From assembly GCF_013181195.1 (NCBI RefSeq), contig NZ_SMZP01000007.1:62001-126000 (forward strand): a DNA stretch of 64,000 bases, written 5' to 3'. This document shows positions 8,331 to 17,103 of this stretch, one piece after another (position 1 is the stretch's first letter; every line of letters starts with the position of its first letter). A model generated the notes under the pieces. It was not told the origin of the DNA, did not search any database, and saw only the letters and a list, made by a program, of their open reading frames with translations. Position numbers and translations under genes: made by a program. The DNA comes from Caulobacter sp. RHG1 (GTDB taxonomy: Bacteria > Pseudomonadota > Alphaproteobacteria > Caulobacterales > Caulobacteraceae).

Positions 8331-9938
8331 ATGACCGAATTTACCGACCTCGGGCTTTCGCCCACGACCCTGCAGGCGGTCGCCGACACCGGCTATACCA
8401 CTGCGACCCCCATTCAAGCCCAGGCCATTCCGGTCGCCCTCGCGGGCCAGGACGTGCTCGGCATCGCCCAAACGGGCACCGGCAAGACCGCCGCCTTCAC
8501 CCTGCCGCTGATCGACAAGCTGCAGTCGGGCCGCGCCAAGGCTCGCATGCCGCGCGCCCTGGTCATCGCCCCGACCCGCGAGCTGGCCGACCAGGTCGCC
8601 TCCAGCTTCGAGAAGTACGCCAAGGGCACCAAGCTCTCGTGGGCGCTGCTGATCGGCGGCGTCTCGTTCGGCGACCAGGAAAAGAAGCTGGACCGCGGCG
8701 TCGACGTGCTGATCGCCACGCCGGGCCGTCTGCTCGACCATTTCGAACGCGGCAAACTGCTGATGACCGGCGTCCAGTTCCTGGTCGTCGACGAAGCCGA
8801 CCGCATGCTGGACATGGGCTTCATCCCGGACATCGAGCGCATCTTCAAGATGACGCCGCCCAAGAAGCAGACCCTGTTCTTCTCGGCGACCATGCCGCCG
8901 GAAATCACGCGCCTGACCAAGCAGTTCCTGAAAGACCCTGTCAGGATTGAAGTGGCCAAGCCGGCGACGACCAACGCCAACATCACCCAGCTGCTGGTCA
9001 AGGTGCCCTCCTCCGACCCCAAGGCCAAGCGCCTGGCGCTGCGGGCCCTGGTCGAGAAGGCCAACATCGAAACCGGCATCGTGTTCTGCAATCGCAAGAC
9101 CGAAGTCGACATCGTCGCCAAGTCGCTGAAGGTGCACGGCTTCGACGCCGCCCCGATCCATGGCGACCTGGACCAGAGCCAGCGCACCAAGACCCTGGCG
9201 GACTTCCGTTCGGGCGCGCTGAAGATCCTGGTGGCCTCGGACGTCGCCGCCCGCGGGCTGGACATTCCGGCCGTCAGCCACGTCTTCAACTACGACGTCC
9301 CGCACCACGCCGACGACTATGTCCACCGCATCGGCCGCACCGGCCGCGCCGGGCGCACGGGCGTGACCTACATGCTGGTGACCCCGGCCGACGACAAGGG
9401 CTTCGACAAGGTCATCAAGCTGATCGGCATGACGCCGGACGAAGAGAAGCTCGAGCTCGACTACTCCAACGCCGTGACGGTCAAGCGCGAGGGCGACCGC
9501 GATCGCAAGCGCGGCGCTCGTGACCGCGACAAGGATCGTGACCGCAGCGAGCGTCCGGGCGGCCGTGGCCGCAACCGCGGCCGCGCCTCGGAAGAGGCCG
9601 CCGCCGAAACTCCGGCCGAGGCCGAAGTTGTCGAAACGCCGGAAGCCGCGCCCGTCGAGGAGCGTCCCGCCCGCGAACGCAAGCCGCGCCGCGAGCGTGA
9701 ACCGCGTCCGACCGCCCCGGCCTCGACCATCGAAGCCGCCGAGCGTCCCGCACGTCCGGAACGCACCGAGCGTGCGGAACGCCCTGAGCGCGCCGAACGT
9801 CAGGATCGCCCTGAACGTCCCGAGCGTCCGGTGCGTGGCGTTCAGCCGATCCGCGACCGCGATGACGACGACCGTCGCGTCGTCGGCTTCGGCAATGATG
9901 TGCCGGCCTTCCTGGCGCGTCCGCCCCGCGGCAAGTAA
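8331..9938 (+). CDS. rhlB: RhlB, DEAD-box RNA helicase of the RNA degradosome
   Basis: A 535-residue ATP-dependent RNA helicase. It has the Q motif TPIQAQAIP (26-34), Walker A with Lys52, DEAD at 154-157, SAT at 185-187 and HRIGRTGR at 332-339. Residues after about 385 form a low-complexity tail rich in Arg, Glu and Pro with repeated RPE/ERP units. In Caulobacter RhlB unwinds RNA within the RNase E degradosome. I assign RhlB rather than RhlE mainly from genomic position, about 30 kb from rne in an order like that of C. crescentus. ATG 8331 is preferred to GTG 8325. No clear Shine-Dalgarno is visible, as is common in Caulobacter. A terminator follows. Confidence 0.82.
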   Translation: MTEFTDLGLSPTTLQAVADTGYTTATPIQAQAIPVALAGQDVLGIAQTGTGKTAAFTLPLIDKLQSGRAKARMPRALVIAPTRELADQVASSFEKYAKGTKLSWALLIGGVSFGDQEKKLDRGVDVLIATPGRLLDHFERGKLLMTGVQFLVVDEADRMLDMGFIPDIERIFKMTPPKKQTLFFSATMPPEITRLTKQFLKDPVRIEVAKPATTNANITQLLVKVPSSDPKAKRLALRALVEKANIETGIVFCNRKTEVDIVAKSLKVHGFDAAPIHGDLDQSQRTKTLADFRSGALKILVASDVAARGLDIPAVSHVFNYDVPHHADDYVHRIGRTGRAGRTGVTYMLVTPADDKGFDKVIKLIGMTPDEEKLELDYSNAVTVKREGDRDRKRGARDRDKDRDRSERPGGRGRNRGRASEEAAAETPAEAEVVETPEAAPVEERPARERKPRREREPRPTAPASTIEAAERPARPERTERAERPERAERQDRPERPERPVRGVQPIRDRDDDDRRVVGFGNDVPAFLARPPRGK

Positions 9939-9961
9939 CGCTCCACGATCGCAAGATCTTG

Positions 9962-9996
9962 AAAGGCGCCGGACCCGTCCGGCGCCTTTCTCGTTT
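9962..9996 (+). terminator. Intrinsic terminator of rhlB
   Basis: Arms 9962-9973 (AAAGGCGCCGGA) and 9978-9989 (TCCGGCGCCTTT) pair over 12 bp with a 4-nt loop, followed by CTCGTTT. It lies 23 bp after the rhlB stop. Confidence 0.85.
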
Positions 9997-10104
9997 GCGG
10001 ACACGGCCGATGGTCGCGCTTGCGGAACGGTGTTATTCTGAGCTCGTTCTCGGCTTGATCGCGCCGGAGCCCGGCCGGTCGCCCAACGAATGGGAGGACT
10101 GCCC

Positions 10105-10395
10105 ATGACCGTCATCGACTTCAACACCGCCAAGGCGCCTGACCCGGCGAAGGAAGCCGACCTGATCGCGCACGAGAAGACCTATCACGGCTTCAACATG
10201 CTTCTACGCTGGTCAATGCTGGCGCTCGCGGCCGGGATCAGCGGCCTGACCGTGGCGTTCGCAACGCCCGGCGGCTTCTGGGGCGGCGCGATCGTCTTCG
10301 CGCTGGTCTGGGTAGCGGGCTATTACGGCATGGTCCGCCGCGAGGAGAAGCAGCCGCTGGACCCCTGGGTTCCGGGCCGCAAGGGCATCCTATAG
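10105..10395 (+). CDS. Small membrane protein of the aa3-type cytochrome c oxidase subunit IV family
   Basis: A 96-residue protein. The segment HEKTYHGFNMLLRWSMLALA resembles the short bacterial aa3 oxidase subunit IV, whose hallmark is H-x-x-TYxGF followed by one transmembrane helix. Here there are two hydrophobic segments (about 34-52 and 58-76). The gene stands alone, away from any ctaCDE cluster. ATG 10105 is chosen because GGGAGGA (10092-10098) lies 6 nt upstream. It overlaps the convergent glycosyltransferase gene by 6 bp at their stops. The family assignment is from pattern, and an oxidase role is inferred. Confidence 0.65.
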   Translation: MTVIDFNTAKAPDPAKEADLIAHEKTYHGFNMLLRWSMLALAAGISGLTVAFATPGGFWGGAIVFALVWVAGYYGMVRREEKQPLDPWVPGRKGIL

Positions 10396-11541
10396 CGCCT
10401 CGTCGACGAACCGCAGCAGGTCGTCCAGCCGCGGCCGATAAGCGAACCTGAACCCACGGCGCAGTTGGGCCATCGGCGGCGTCCGCCAGCGCGGGATCGG
10501 CGAAGCGCAGACATAGCCGCGCCAGTCGACGCCGACCTGGCGGCAGGCCGCCCTCACCCATTGGCTGGTGAAGTTGGTCGGTTGGACTTCCACCACCCGC
10601 GCGTCGCGGGGCAGGAAGACGGCGTTGGCCAGGGCCGCGCCGCTGGCGCCGACCACGACCTCGGCGTCGCGCATCAGGGCGATCTGTTCGGCGGCGCTGA
10701 GGGTTTCGGGGCTCACGATGACGAAGCCGCGCTTGGCCAAGGCCCGCTCGAACGCCGCCTCGCCGACCATGACCCGCATCGACTGACCGCGCCGCGAGAG
10801 ATAGACGCGTCGCGCGCCTTGCCCGGCCGGCGCCCGCGCCAGCACGCGCTCGGCGACCTCGGCCAGCAGCGCATTGGGATGGTGCAGGAAGTGATCCATG
10901 CAGGTGGCGTAGGTCACCCGGCCCAGGCGCACGGACGGCGCATCGACCTCGGTGATCTCCAGATCCGGAAAGGCCATGGCGATCAGGTCACGCTGCCAGG
11001 CCGTCAACGGCGGCGCCAGCACCGGCGTCCCGTCCAGCAGGCCCGCCTTCTCCAGCGCCAGCAGCGACGTCAGGGCGTCGATGACGAAGTGGCCGTAGTT
11101 GAACGTGCCGCCCCAGGGCAGGAACACCGCGCCAGCCTCGATGAACGGCGCGTCGACCGGCGGCGTGAAGCGCGCGGCGTTATCGGTGACGCCGGTCAGC
11201 GCCGAGAGGTCCGGCGAACCCTGCCGCGCCTCGACGATGGTCGCGTTGTAGAGCGCGCCGTCGGTTCCGATCAGCCCGCCGAAGCGCGGGAACCACCAGG
11301 CCTCCCCGATCGCGCACAAGGCTGGCGCGTTGACCGGCGGCGGGGCGTCGATGTCATGCGGCCAGACGCTGGCCTGCGGACCGCCAATCCGTCCGGCCGG
11401 CGCGCCGTCTGAGGCGTCGGCCGCCGGCAGCCAGGCGACGCCGCTCTCGCCTTGGACGAAGCGCTCGCGCAGGGCGTCCAGCAGCAGCGGCGGCAGGTCC
11501 TGGGCTTCGACGATCAGGCGCAAGGGCAGCGGCGCGGTCAT
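10390..11541 (-). CDS. Glycosyltransferase family 61 protein
   Basis: A 383-residue protein resembling GT61 (DUF563) glycosyltransferases used in capsule, exopolysaccharide or glycan decoration. Conserved-looking segments are the central PWGGTFNYGHFVIDALTSLL, the RRVYLSRRG stretch near residue 240, and VVVGASGAALANAVFLP, with a C-terminal VVEVQPTNF. The first hundred residues are variable. There is no signal peptide or membrane segment. It begins at ATG 11541, 45 bp from the aldehyde dehydrogenase stop, on the same strand. Donor and acceptor sugars cannot be inferred, and no polysaccharide cluster surrounds it. Confidence 0.8.
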   Translation of the reverse strand: MTAPLPLRLIVEAQDLPPLLLDALRERFVQGESGVAWLPAADASDGAPAGRIGGPQASVWPHDIDAPPPVNAPALCAIGEAWWFPRFGGLIGTDGALYNATIVEARQGSPDLSALTGVTDNAARFTPPVDAPFIEAGAVFLPWGGTFNYGHFVIDALTSLLALEKAGLLDGTPVLAPPLTAWQRDLIAMAFPDLEITEVDAPSVRLGRVTYATCMDHFLHHPNALLAEVAERVLARAPAGQGARRVYLSRRGQSMRVMVGEAAFERALAKRGFVIVSPETLSAAEQIALMRDAEVVVGASGAALANAVFLPRDARVVEVQPTNFTSQWVRAACRQVGVDWRGYVCASPIPRWRTPPMAQLRRGFRFAYRPRLDDLLRFVDEAL

Positions 11542-11586
11542 GCGCCGCTTGGAGCATGCCGCGCCCGAGAAATCAAAGCGACCCGA

Positions 11587-13044
11587 CTACTTCTTGATCT
11601 GGCCGGCCAGGTACTTGCGGATCCCCTCCCCGTACGGCGGGCGCAGGCCCAGCATCGGGGCGATGTCCTTCTTCAGCTGATGGAAGACCGCCTTGCGGTG
11701 GCTGAACTCCAGGAAGCCGTCATGACCGTGATAGGCGCCCATGCCAGCCGGACCGACGCCGCCGAACGGCAGGTCCTCCTGAGCGACGTGGAAAATCACG
11801 TCGTTGACCGTCACCCCGCCACTGGTGGTGCGGCTCAGTACCCGCTCCTTCTCGGCATCGTCGGTCCCGAACCAGTAGAGCGCCAACGGCCGGTCGTGGG
11901 CGTTCACATAGTCCACGGCCTCGTCGAGCGTCTTGTAGGTCTTCACCGGCAGGACGGGCCCGAAGATCTCTTCCTGCATCACCTTCATGTCGTCGGTGGG
12001 GTCCAGGATCAGGGTCGGGGCGATCTTGCGGTGCTCCTGCTGCGAGAGATCCTCGCCGCCGGGATTGATCTCGATGACCCGTGCGCCCTTGGCCCGGGCG
12101 TCGTCGACATAGCCCTTGACCCGGTCATAGTGCCGCTGGGCGACCAGGGCCGTATAGTCGGGATTGTCTTTCAGGGTCGGGAAGTAACGGCCGACAGCGG
12201 CCTGAGCTTCCGCGACGAAGGTCTCCACCTCTTCCTGGGGCGCCAGGACGTAGTCGGGCGCCAGGCAGATCTGGCCGGCGTTGAGGGTCTTGCCGTTCAT
12301 GATCCGCGCCGCGGCCGTGGCCATGTCGGCCCCGCGCGACAGGATCACCGGGCTCTTGCCGCCCAGCTCCAGGGTCACTGGCACCAGGTTCTCCGCCGCC
12401 GCGCGCATCACGTGCCGGGCCACGGAAGTCGCGCCGGTGAACACCAGGTGGTCGAAGGCCAGACCCGAGAACGCCTCGCCCACTTCGGGCCCGCCGACGA
12501 ACACCGCGACCTCATCCTCGGAGAAGACCTTGGCGAACATGACCTTGAGCAGCTCGGAGGTCGCCGGGGTGTATTCCGACGGTTTGATCATGGTGCGGTT
12601 GCCCGCTGCGAAGATCCCCGCCAGCGGCGCGAAGGTCAGATTGACCGGGAAGTTCCAGGGACTGATCACGCCCACGACGCCCTTGGGCTGATACTGGATG
12701 CCGGCCTTGGCCCCGAACAGGCCCAGGATGGCGGGGGTGGTCTTGCGCTTCTGCGGCTTCATCCACTTGGCGACGTTCTCGCGGGCGAATTTCAGCGGAC
12801 CGATCGAGCCGGCGACGTCGGTCAGGGCCGTGGCTTCGGGCGAGCGCGAGCCGAAATCGGCGTTGATGGCGCGGGCGATCTCTGTCTGGTGGCCGACCAA
12901 GAGGTCGATCGAGCGGTTAATCCACTCGATCCGGGTTTCGACGCTAGGCGGACCGTCCCGAAGACTTGCGGCTTTCTGACGCTGAAGAACGACGTTCATG
13001 CTGGCGCGATGCGCCTCGGACCCAAGATTCACCGGTGCATTCAT
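11587..13044 (-). CDS. Aldehyde dehydrogenase, coniferyl-aldehyde dehydrogenase type
   Basis: A 485-residue NAD(P)-dependent aldehyde dehydrogenase. Glu226 (in VTLELGGKSP) is the general base and Cys260 (in NAGQICLAPDY) the nucleophile. The motif PWNFPVNL near 129-136 belongs to the cofactor site. The Q-x-C-L-A-P-D-Y environment and the short form near 480 residues match the coniferyl-aldehyde/long-chain class 3-like group (CalB), so the substrate may be an aromatic or medium-chain aldehyde. It starts at ATG 13044 and is divergent from dgcB. No lignin or aromatic pathway genes lie nearby, so the specific substrate is inferred from family only. Confidence 0.85.
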   Translation of the reverse strand: MNAPVNLGSEAHRASMNVVLQRQKAASLRDGPPSVETRIEWINRSIDLLVGHQTEIARAINADFGSRSPEATALTDVAGSIGPLKFARENVAKWMKPQKRKTTPAILGLFGAKAGIQYQPKGVVGVISPWNFPVNLTFAPLAGIFAAGNRTMIKPSEYTPATSELLKVMFAKVFSEDEVAVFVGGPEVGEAFSGLAFDHLVFTGATSVARHVMRAAAENLVPVTLELGGKSPVILSRGADMATAAARIMNGKTLNAGQICLAPDYVLAPQEEVETFVAEAQAAVGRYFPTLKDNPDYTALVAQRHYDRVKGYVDDARAKGARVIEINPGGEDLSQQEHRKIAPTLILDPTDDMKVMQEEIFGPVLPVKTYKTLDEAVDYVNAHDRPLALYWFGTDDAEKERVLSRTTSGGVTVNDVIFHVAQEDLPFGGVGPAGMGAYHGHDGFLEFSHRKAVFHQLKKDIAPMLGLRPPYGEGIRKYLAGQIKK

Positions 13045-13201
13045 AGTCTTAGCTCCCTCCGCCCGAGTGGCGCTGGCCGTGCCGCGCTCATCTTATCGGC
13101 GATCACCATGGGCGAGGGAAAGAGCCCGCGCAAGCGAACGTTGTTCGCGCTTAACGCCTCGTAAGACTCTTCTGACTACGGTGTGGCTCCAAGCGATCGG
13201 T

Positions 13202-13218
13202 CTTTCCGTACGGGAAAG
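13202..13218. promoter_or_regulatory. Short palindrome in the dgcB leader
   Basis: CTTTCC (13202-13207) and GGAAAG (13213-13218) flank GTACG, 18 nt before the dgcB start. It could be an operator or a small hairpin near the ribosome binding site. No known regulator is recognised. Confidence 0.3.
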
Positions 13219-13236
13219 TCGAGCCGGGGAAGAAAG

Positions 13237-14298
13237 ATGTCGGACGTCGAAACCATCCTGCGCGGTCCTGAAGCCTACCGGATCGCCTCGCGCGCGGTGG
13301 AACTGATGGAGCGCCACCAGGTGTGGCCGACCGCCTTGAATTTCGAGCTATGGACGCACTACGTCGCCGACCCCGACGGGGCCCTGGCGCGTGAGCTGAC
13401 CCGTCTGATCTCGCTGGGCGAACCGATGACCGAGCTGGTCAGCGAGGAGCTGGCCGCGCACTACCTGCCCAAGGCGCGCCTGAACGAACAGATCCGCGAC
13501 GCCGGCGACATCCTCTCGAAGGAACTGGAAGCGGTCTCCAAGGCCATCCAGAACGCCCAGAAGACCAACGCCGCCTTCGGCCAGCAGCTGGCCGGCGCCA
13601 GCAAGAGCCTGGATGGTTCGACCGACGTCGAGGCGATCAAGACCGTCGTCACCCATCTGGCCGACGCCACTCGCCGCGTCCACAAGGAGAACCAGTCGCT
13701 GGAATCGCGTCTGGCCGAATCGACCTCCGAGGTCGAACGCCTGCGCGAGCACCTGGAACAGGTCCGCCGCGACGCCACCACCGACGGCCTGACCAACTTG
13801 GCCAACCGCAAGGCCTTCGACGACGAGCTGGACCGCGCCTGTTCGGACGCCGACGAGCAAGGCTCCAGCATCTGCCTGGCTGTGCTCGACATCGACCATT
13901 TCAAGGGCTTCAACGACACCTGGGGCCACCAGACGGGCGACCAGGTCATCCGTTACGTCGCCTCGGTGATTGGCCGCGTGGCCGCCCCGCCGCGCTTTGC
14001 CGCGCGTTACGGCGGCGAAGAGTTCGCGATGATCTTCCCGCGCGAGGCCGCTTCGATCGTGGCCACGACCCTGGAAGAAATCCGCGTCGAAGTGTCATCG
14101 CGCATGCTCAAGCGTCGCTCGACCAACGAGGACCTGGGCGCCATCACCGTGTCGTCGGGCTTTGCCGACCGTCGCCCGGGCGAAACCGGCCACTCGCTCA
14201 TGGAGCGCGCCGATGCGGCGCTCTACGCCTCCAAGCGCGGCGGCCGTAATCGGGTCACGGCCGCGGAGTCGATGCCGGCCTCGGCCAACGCCGCCTAA
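13237..14298 (+). CDS. dgcB: DgcB, diguanylate cyclase
   Basis: A 353-residue soluble diguanylate cyclase that condenses two GTP to c-di-GMP. Residues 1-150 are helical and end in a coiled coil (about 145-180: heptad-like ENQSLESRLAESTSEVERLREHLEQV). The GGDEF domain follows with TTDGLTNLANRKAF (181-194) and an intact GGEEF at 259-263. The I-site position nine residues before the motif reads APPR, so there is no RxxD and no classic product inhibition is expected. In Caulobacter DgcB works with PleD in the motile-to-sessile transition. ATG 13237 has GGGGAAG just upstream. Its placement 10 kb from popA agrees with C. crescentus. Confidence 0.88.
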   Translation: MSDVETILRGPEAYRIASRAVELMERHQVWPTALNFELWTHYVADPDGALARELTRLISLGEPMTELVSEELAAHYLPKARLNEQIRDAGDILSKELEAVSKAIQNAQKTNAAFGQQLAGASKSLDGSTDVEAIKTVVTHLADATRRVHKENQSLESRLAESTSEVERLREHLEQVRRDATTDGLTNLANRKAFDDELDRACSDADEQGSSICLAVLDIDHFKGFNDTWGHQTGDQVIRYVASVIGRVAAPPRFAARYGGEEFAMIFPREAASIVATTLEEIRVEVSSRMLKRRSTNEDLGAITVSSGFADRRPGETGHSLMERADAALYASKRGGRNRVTAAESMPASANAA

Positions 14299-14327
14299 GC
14301 AAGCTTCAGCAGAAGACCTACCTGTCG

Positions 14328-14363
14328 CGCCGCTGGTCTCACGATCGGCGGCGTTTCCTTTTT
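14328..14363 (+). terminator. Probable terminator after dgcB
   Basis: CGCCGC (14328-14333) pairs with GCGGCG (14348-14353) around a 14-nt loop, followed by TTTCCTTTTT. The stem is short but the T-rich tail is good. Confidence 0.55.
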
Positions 14364-14438
14364 GAAATTTCCGCTAGCCTTCCCAAGCGGCAAAGGCGCC
14401 TAGAGTCTCCCCAACGAACAGAGATGGGAGCCCAGGCC

Positions 14439-15239
14439 GTGGACTATCAGAAGATCCGTGTCTCGACGGAAGGCGGCGTCGCCACCGTCACCCTCGCCGA
14501 TCCGTCGACGCTGAACGCGGCCAGCCTGGAGATCGCCCGCGAGCTGATCCACGCCTTCTCGGCCATCGCCCACGGCCGTGAAGCCCGCGCAGTGATCCTG
14601 ACCGGCGAAGGCCGCGGCTTCTGCTCGGGCGCCAATCTGTCGGGCGGCGGCGCGGCCGGGCGCGAGCTCGATGTTGACGGCAAGCCCGACGCCGGCTCGG
14701 CGCTGGAAAGCACCTACAACCCGCTGATGACCCTGCTGCGCGATTTCCCGCTGCCGATCGTGACGGCGGTGAACGGTCCGGCGGCCGGCGTCGGCTGCTC
14801 GATCGCGCTGATGGGCGACATCATCGTGGCCGCCGACAGCGCCTATTTCCTGCAGGCCTTCCGCCGCATCGGCCTGGTCCCCGACGGCGGCTCGACCTAT
14901 CTGCTGCCGCGCCTGATCGGCAAGGCGCGCGCGATGGAGATGATGCTGCTGGGCGACAAGATCCCTGCCGCAACGGCTCTGCAGTGGGGCCTGGTCAACC
15001 GCGTCGTGGCGGACGCCGACCTGATCCCGACCGCTCACGCCCTAGCGCTCGAACTGGCCCAGGGCCCAGCGGCGCTTGGCACGATCCGCAAGCTGGTCTG
15101 GGACAGTCTGGACAGCGACTGGACCGGCCAGTTGCACGCCGAGCGCAAGGCTCAGAAGGTCGCCGGCAAGACCGAGGACTTCCTCGAAGGCGTCAGCGCC
15201 TTCCTCCAGAAACGCGCGGCGGCCTTCAAGGGGCGGTAG
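14439..15239 (+). CDS. Enoyl-CoA hydratase/isomerase family protein
   Basis: A 266-residue crotonase-fold protein. The first oxyanion-hole strand is ARAVILTGEGRGFCSGANL. The second is IVTAVNGPAAGVGCSIALMGD, followed by ADSAYFLQAFRRIGLVPDGGSTYLLPRLIG, whose acidic residue position matches a hydratase rather than a pure isomerase only loosely. It would act on enoyl-CoA esters in fatty acid or branched acid breakdown. I prefer GTG 14439, with GGGAG 8 nt upstream, to ATG 14424, which lies inside that purine-rich stretch and has no site of its own. It converges with the interrupted ACT gene, overlapping its 3' end by 14 bp. Confidence 0.85.
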   Translation: MDYQKIRVSTEGGVATVTLADPSTLNAASLEIARELIHAFSAIAHGREARAVILTGEGRGFCSGANLSGGGAAGRELDVDGKPDAGSALESTYNPLMTLLRDFPLPIVTAVNGPAAGVGCSIALMGDIIVAADSAYFLQAFRRIGLVPDGGSTYLLPRLIGKARAMEMMLLGDKIPAATALQWGLVNRVVADADLIPTAHALALELAQGPAALGTIRKLVWDSLDSDWTGQLHAERKAQKVAGKTEDFLEGVSAFLQKRAAAFKGR

Positions 15240-15633
15240 CGGCGGCCTGCAGATTCAACAGGATTCGAACTGCTTCGTCAGCGCGATCCAGTGGCACGAA
15301 AACATGGTCGTGGTTCAGCGCCGCGACCATGTTGCAGGCGATGTTGGTCTTGGCCAGCGCCGAGGCGACGGCGGCGGTCAGGCCCACGCCGTCGAGGGCC
15401 GAATAGACGTTCAGCGTGATCAGAGCCATCGGCGCATCGACGGGAAAGCCCGCCGCTGCGGCGGCGTCGCGCTCCAGGATCAGGCTGATCCCTTCTGACT
15501 CACGGAACATGGCTAGCGGGTCCAGGGCAGCTCAGTCGCGGTCGCCGGCCGCGCAGAACACGTAGGCTCCAGGCATCAGCTGGGGCGTCATGCCGGCGAC
15601 CATCTCGCGGGCGCCGCTAACAAGCTGCGTCAC
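15226..15633 (-). pseudogene. ACT-domain protein gene with an in-frame TGA
   Basis: Reading from GTG 15633, which overlaps the DUF6165 stop as GTGA, the frame encodes MTQLVSGAREMVAGMTPQ... up to YVFCAAGDRD, meets TGA at 15534-15532, and continues in the same frame as AALDPLAMFRESEGISLILERD... through a C-terminal ACT domain ending at 15226. Both halves match the usual two-part layout of a family of about 130-residue ACT proteins, in which the first half is joined to the L-x-x-FRE-x-EG segment. So the stop looks like a nonsense change in one gene. Reinitiation at ATG 15510 could still give a 94-residue ACT domain. Amino-acid binding is inferred only. Sequencing error or stop-codon readthrough cannot be excluded. 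Confidence 0.75.
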
Positions 15634-16034
15634 TTCTCGGGAACCGCCAGATAGGGCCGGTAGCTCTTTTCCTCGATGATCTCCGAGCCCGCGGCCTCGT
15701 TGATCGCCCGCTTGATGGCGGCGCGCTGGTCGTTGTCGATATAGACGCGGCGGGCCAGGGCGACGAAGTCGGGACCAAAATCCTGGCGGCGCTCGCAGTC
15801 GCGCTTGCCGTCCTCGATGTCCCAGAGGGCGGCGTTGACGGTCATGAGCGCGTCGGTCAGCCGGGCGATCTCGGCATTGTCGGGCAGGTGCTCGCGGGCG
15901 GTGGCCTCCAGCAGAGCCAGCTCCTTGCGAACATTGGCCTCCTTGACCGGATCGCCGATGCGCTGGGCCTTAACCCTCAGGATGGTGATCTTGTCGACCA
16001 GTTCGCCCGCCGAGATCGGCGCGAGGATGGACAT
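15630..16034 (-). CDS. DUF6165 family protein
   Basis: A 134-residue soluble protein with the DUF6165 pattern: MSILAPISAGELVDKITILRVKAQRI at the start, a central WDIEDGKRDCE and a C-terminal VYIDNDQRAAIKRAIN. Its function is unknown. Genes of this family often sit in sugar or surface-polysaccharide loci, and here it directly abuts a GT9 glycosyltransferase gene (start 16034, neighbour's stop at 16035). Its stop overlaps the GTG start of the ACT gene downstream, so the three minus-strand genes form a compact unit. Confidence 0.8.
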   Translation of the reverse strand: MSILAPISAGELVDKITILRVKAQRIGDPVKEANVRKELALLEATAREHLPDNAEIARLTDALMTVNAALWDIEDGKRDCERRQDFGPDFVALARRVYIDNDQRAAIKRAINEAAGSEIIEEKSYRPYLAVPEK

Positions 16035-17009
16035 TCAGGACGCTCCGGAGACCAATTTCTGCAGCGCCAGCCAAGCCGCATCGACCGGCAGAGCGCCCAT
16101 GCCGCTTCCGTAGTCTTCCGCGACCAGTAGCTCAAGCCGCTCCGCCGCCGGACGGAATTTCACCGACTTGCGACGGTCCTGCTGCAGCGACAGCAGAGGC
16201 GCGCCGCCAGCGGCCAGCATGTGACCGGGACCGGCGTCGTTAGCCACGCCAGCCGCCAGGCGTCCGGCCAGGGCGATGACCAGCAGCGGCCCCTTCACCG
16301 CGCTGAAGTCGTCGGTGCGGTTGCGCTCGGGCTGGAGGGCCTGAGGAACCTCCCGCGCGGCGATGGCGGCGTCCTCGGCCTCGTCGGGGCCAAAGAAGAA
16401 CACCGGCGCCCAACCGTTGGCTGCGATCCGGCGGGCCAGCTCCAGATAGTTCTCAAGCGGCCAGCGCTTATCCTGGCCGCCGGCGCCGGGCGCCAAGCCG
16501 ACAAAGGTAGGGCCGGCTGGCAGCAAGGCCTGCGCGGCCTTCAAGGCGTCGGGATTGTTCAGCGTCAGAGGGCGAGGCGCACCCTGCCCGTCCGTGGCGA
16601 GACTCAACAGTCGCGCCAGACGGTCGGTGACGGCGACGGGCCAGTCCTTGCTTCGCGCCTGATGAGCGGCCGAGACGAACCGACCGCTGGCGCCGCGCTT
16701 GGCGACGCCGCTACGGCCGACATGCTCCTGGGTGTCTATGACGAGATCGAACTTGCGACCGCAGAACGGCCGGTTCCACGGCAGCATGTCCAGCGGTGCG
16801 CCGCCGTTGCGACCTTCCAGGATGAGCTCGTCGATATAGCCCGCCACCACGCTCTTCAGCGGGCCGGCGTAGACGGTTTCGACCTTGGCGGCGCACCAGC
16901 TGATGCGAGCGTCCGGGAACGCCGCGCGCAGGCCGGCGATGAAGGGCAGCTTGATCAGGCCGTCGCCGATCACCTCGCCCATCGAATAGATCAGGACTGT
17001 CTGGACCAT
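16035..17009 (-). CDS. Glycosyltransferase family 9 (heptosyltransferase-like) protein
   Basis: A 324-residue protein of the GT9 family that includes LPS heptosyltransferases. It has the IYSMGEVIGDGLIKLPFIAGLRAAFPDARISW opening of the acceptor domain. The donor-domain segment VGLAPGAGGQDKRWPLENYLELARRI contains the typical G-x-x-x-x-KRWP motif, and AAGVANDAGPGHMLAAGGAP ends it. ATG 17009 gives a normal length. It heads a minus-strand unit with the DUF6165 and ACT genes and is divergent from a TetR regulator with a palindrome between them. A role in surface glycan assembly is likely; the exact sugar is unknown. Confidence 0.85.
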   Translation of the reverse strand: MVQTVLIYSMGEVIGDGLIKLPFIAGLRAAFPDARISWCAAKVETVYAGPLKSVVAGYIDELILEGRNGGAPLDMLPWNRPFCGRKFDLVIDTQEHVGRSGVAKRGASGRFVSAAHQARSKDWPVAVTDRLARLLSLATDGQGAPRPLTLNNPDALKAAQALLPAGPTFVGLAPGAGGQDKRWPLENYLELARRIAANGWAPVFFFGPDEAEDAAIAAREVPQALQPERNRTDDFSAVKGPLLVIALAGRLAAGVANDAGPGHMLAAGGAPLLSLQQDRRKSVKFRPAAERLELLVAEDYGSGMGALPVDAAWLALQKLVSGAS

Positions 17010-17052
17010 GGCCGTGTGTCGCCGCCTCGCTCGTCACGGTCAATCACGGAAA

Positions 17053-17074
17053 TGTAAGTGAACACTCACTTGCA
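17053..17074. promoter_or_regulatory. Operator-like palindrome for the adjacent TetR regulator
   Basis: AAGTGA (17056-17061) and TCACTT (17066-17071) flank ACAC, extended by matching TG/CA at the outer ends (17053-17054 and 17073-17074). The AGTGA-TCACT core is a common TetR-family operator form. It lies 30 bp before the TetR start in the divergent gap with the GT9 gene. Confidence 0.65.
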
Positions 17075-17103
17075 TATTCTGGGCGTTGTGAGAGGGTCTG
17101 GCC

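Noticed and set aside
8247-10133. A 628-codon open frame antisense to rhlB
   Set aside because: Same explanation: it lies opposite a clear DEAD-box gene and crosses the rhlB terminator.
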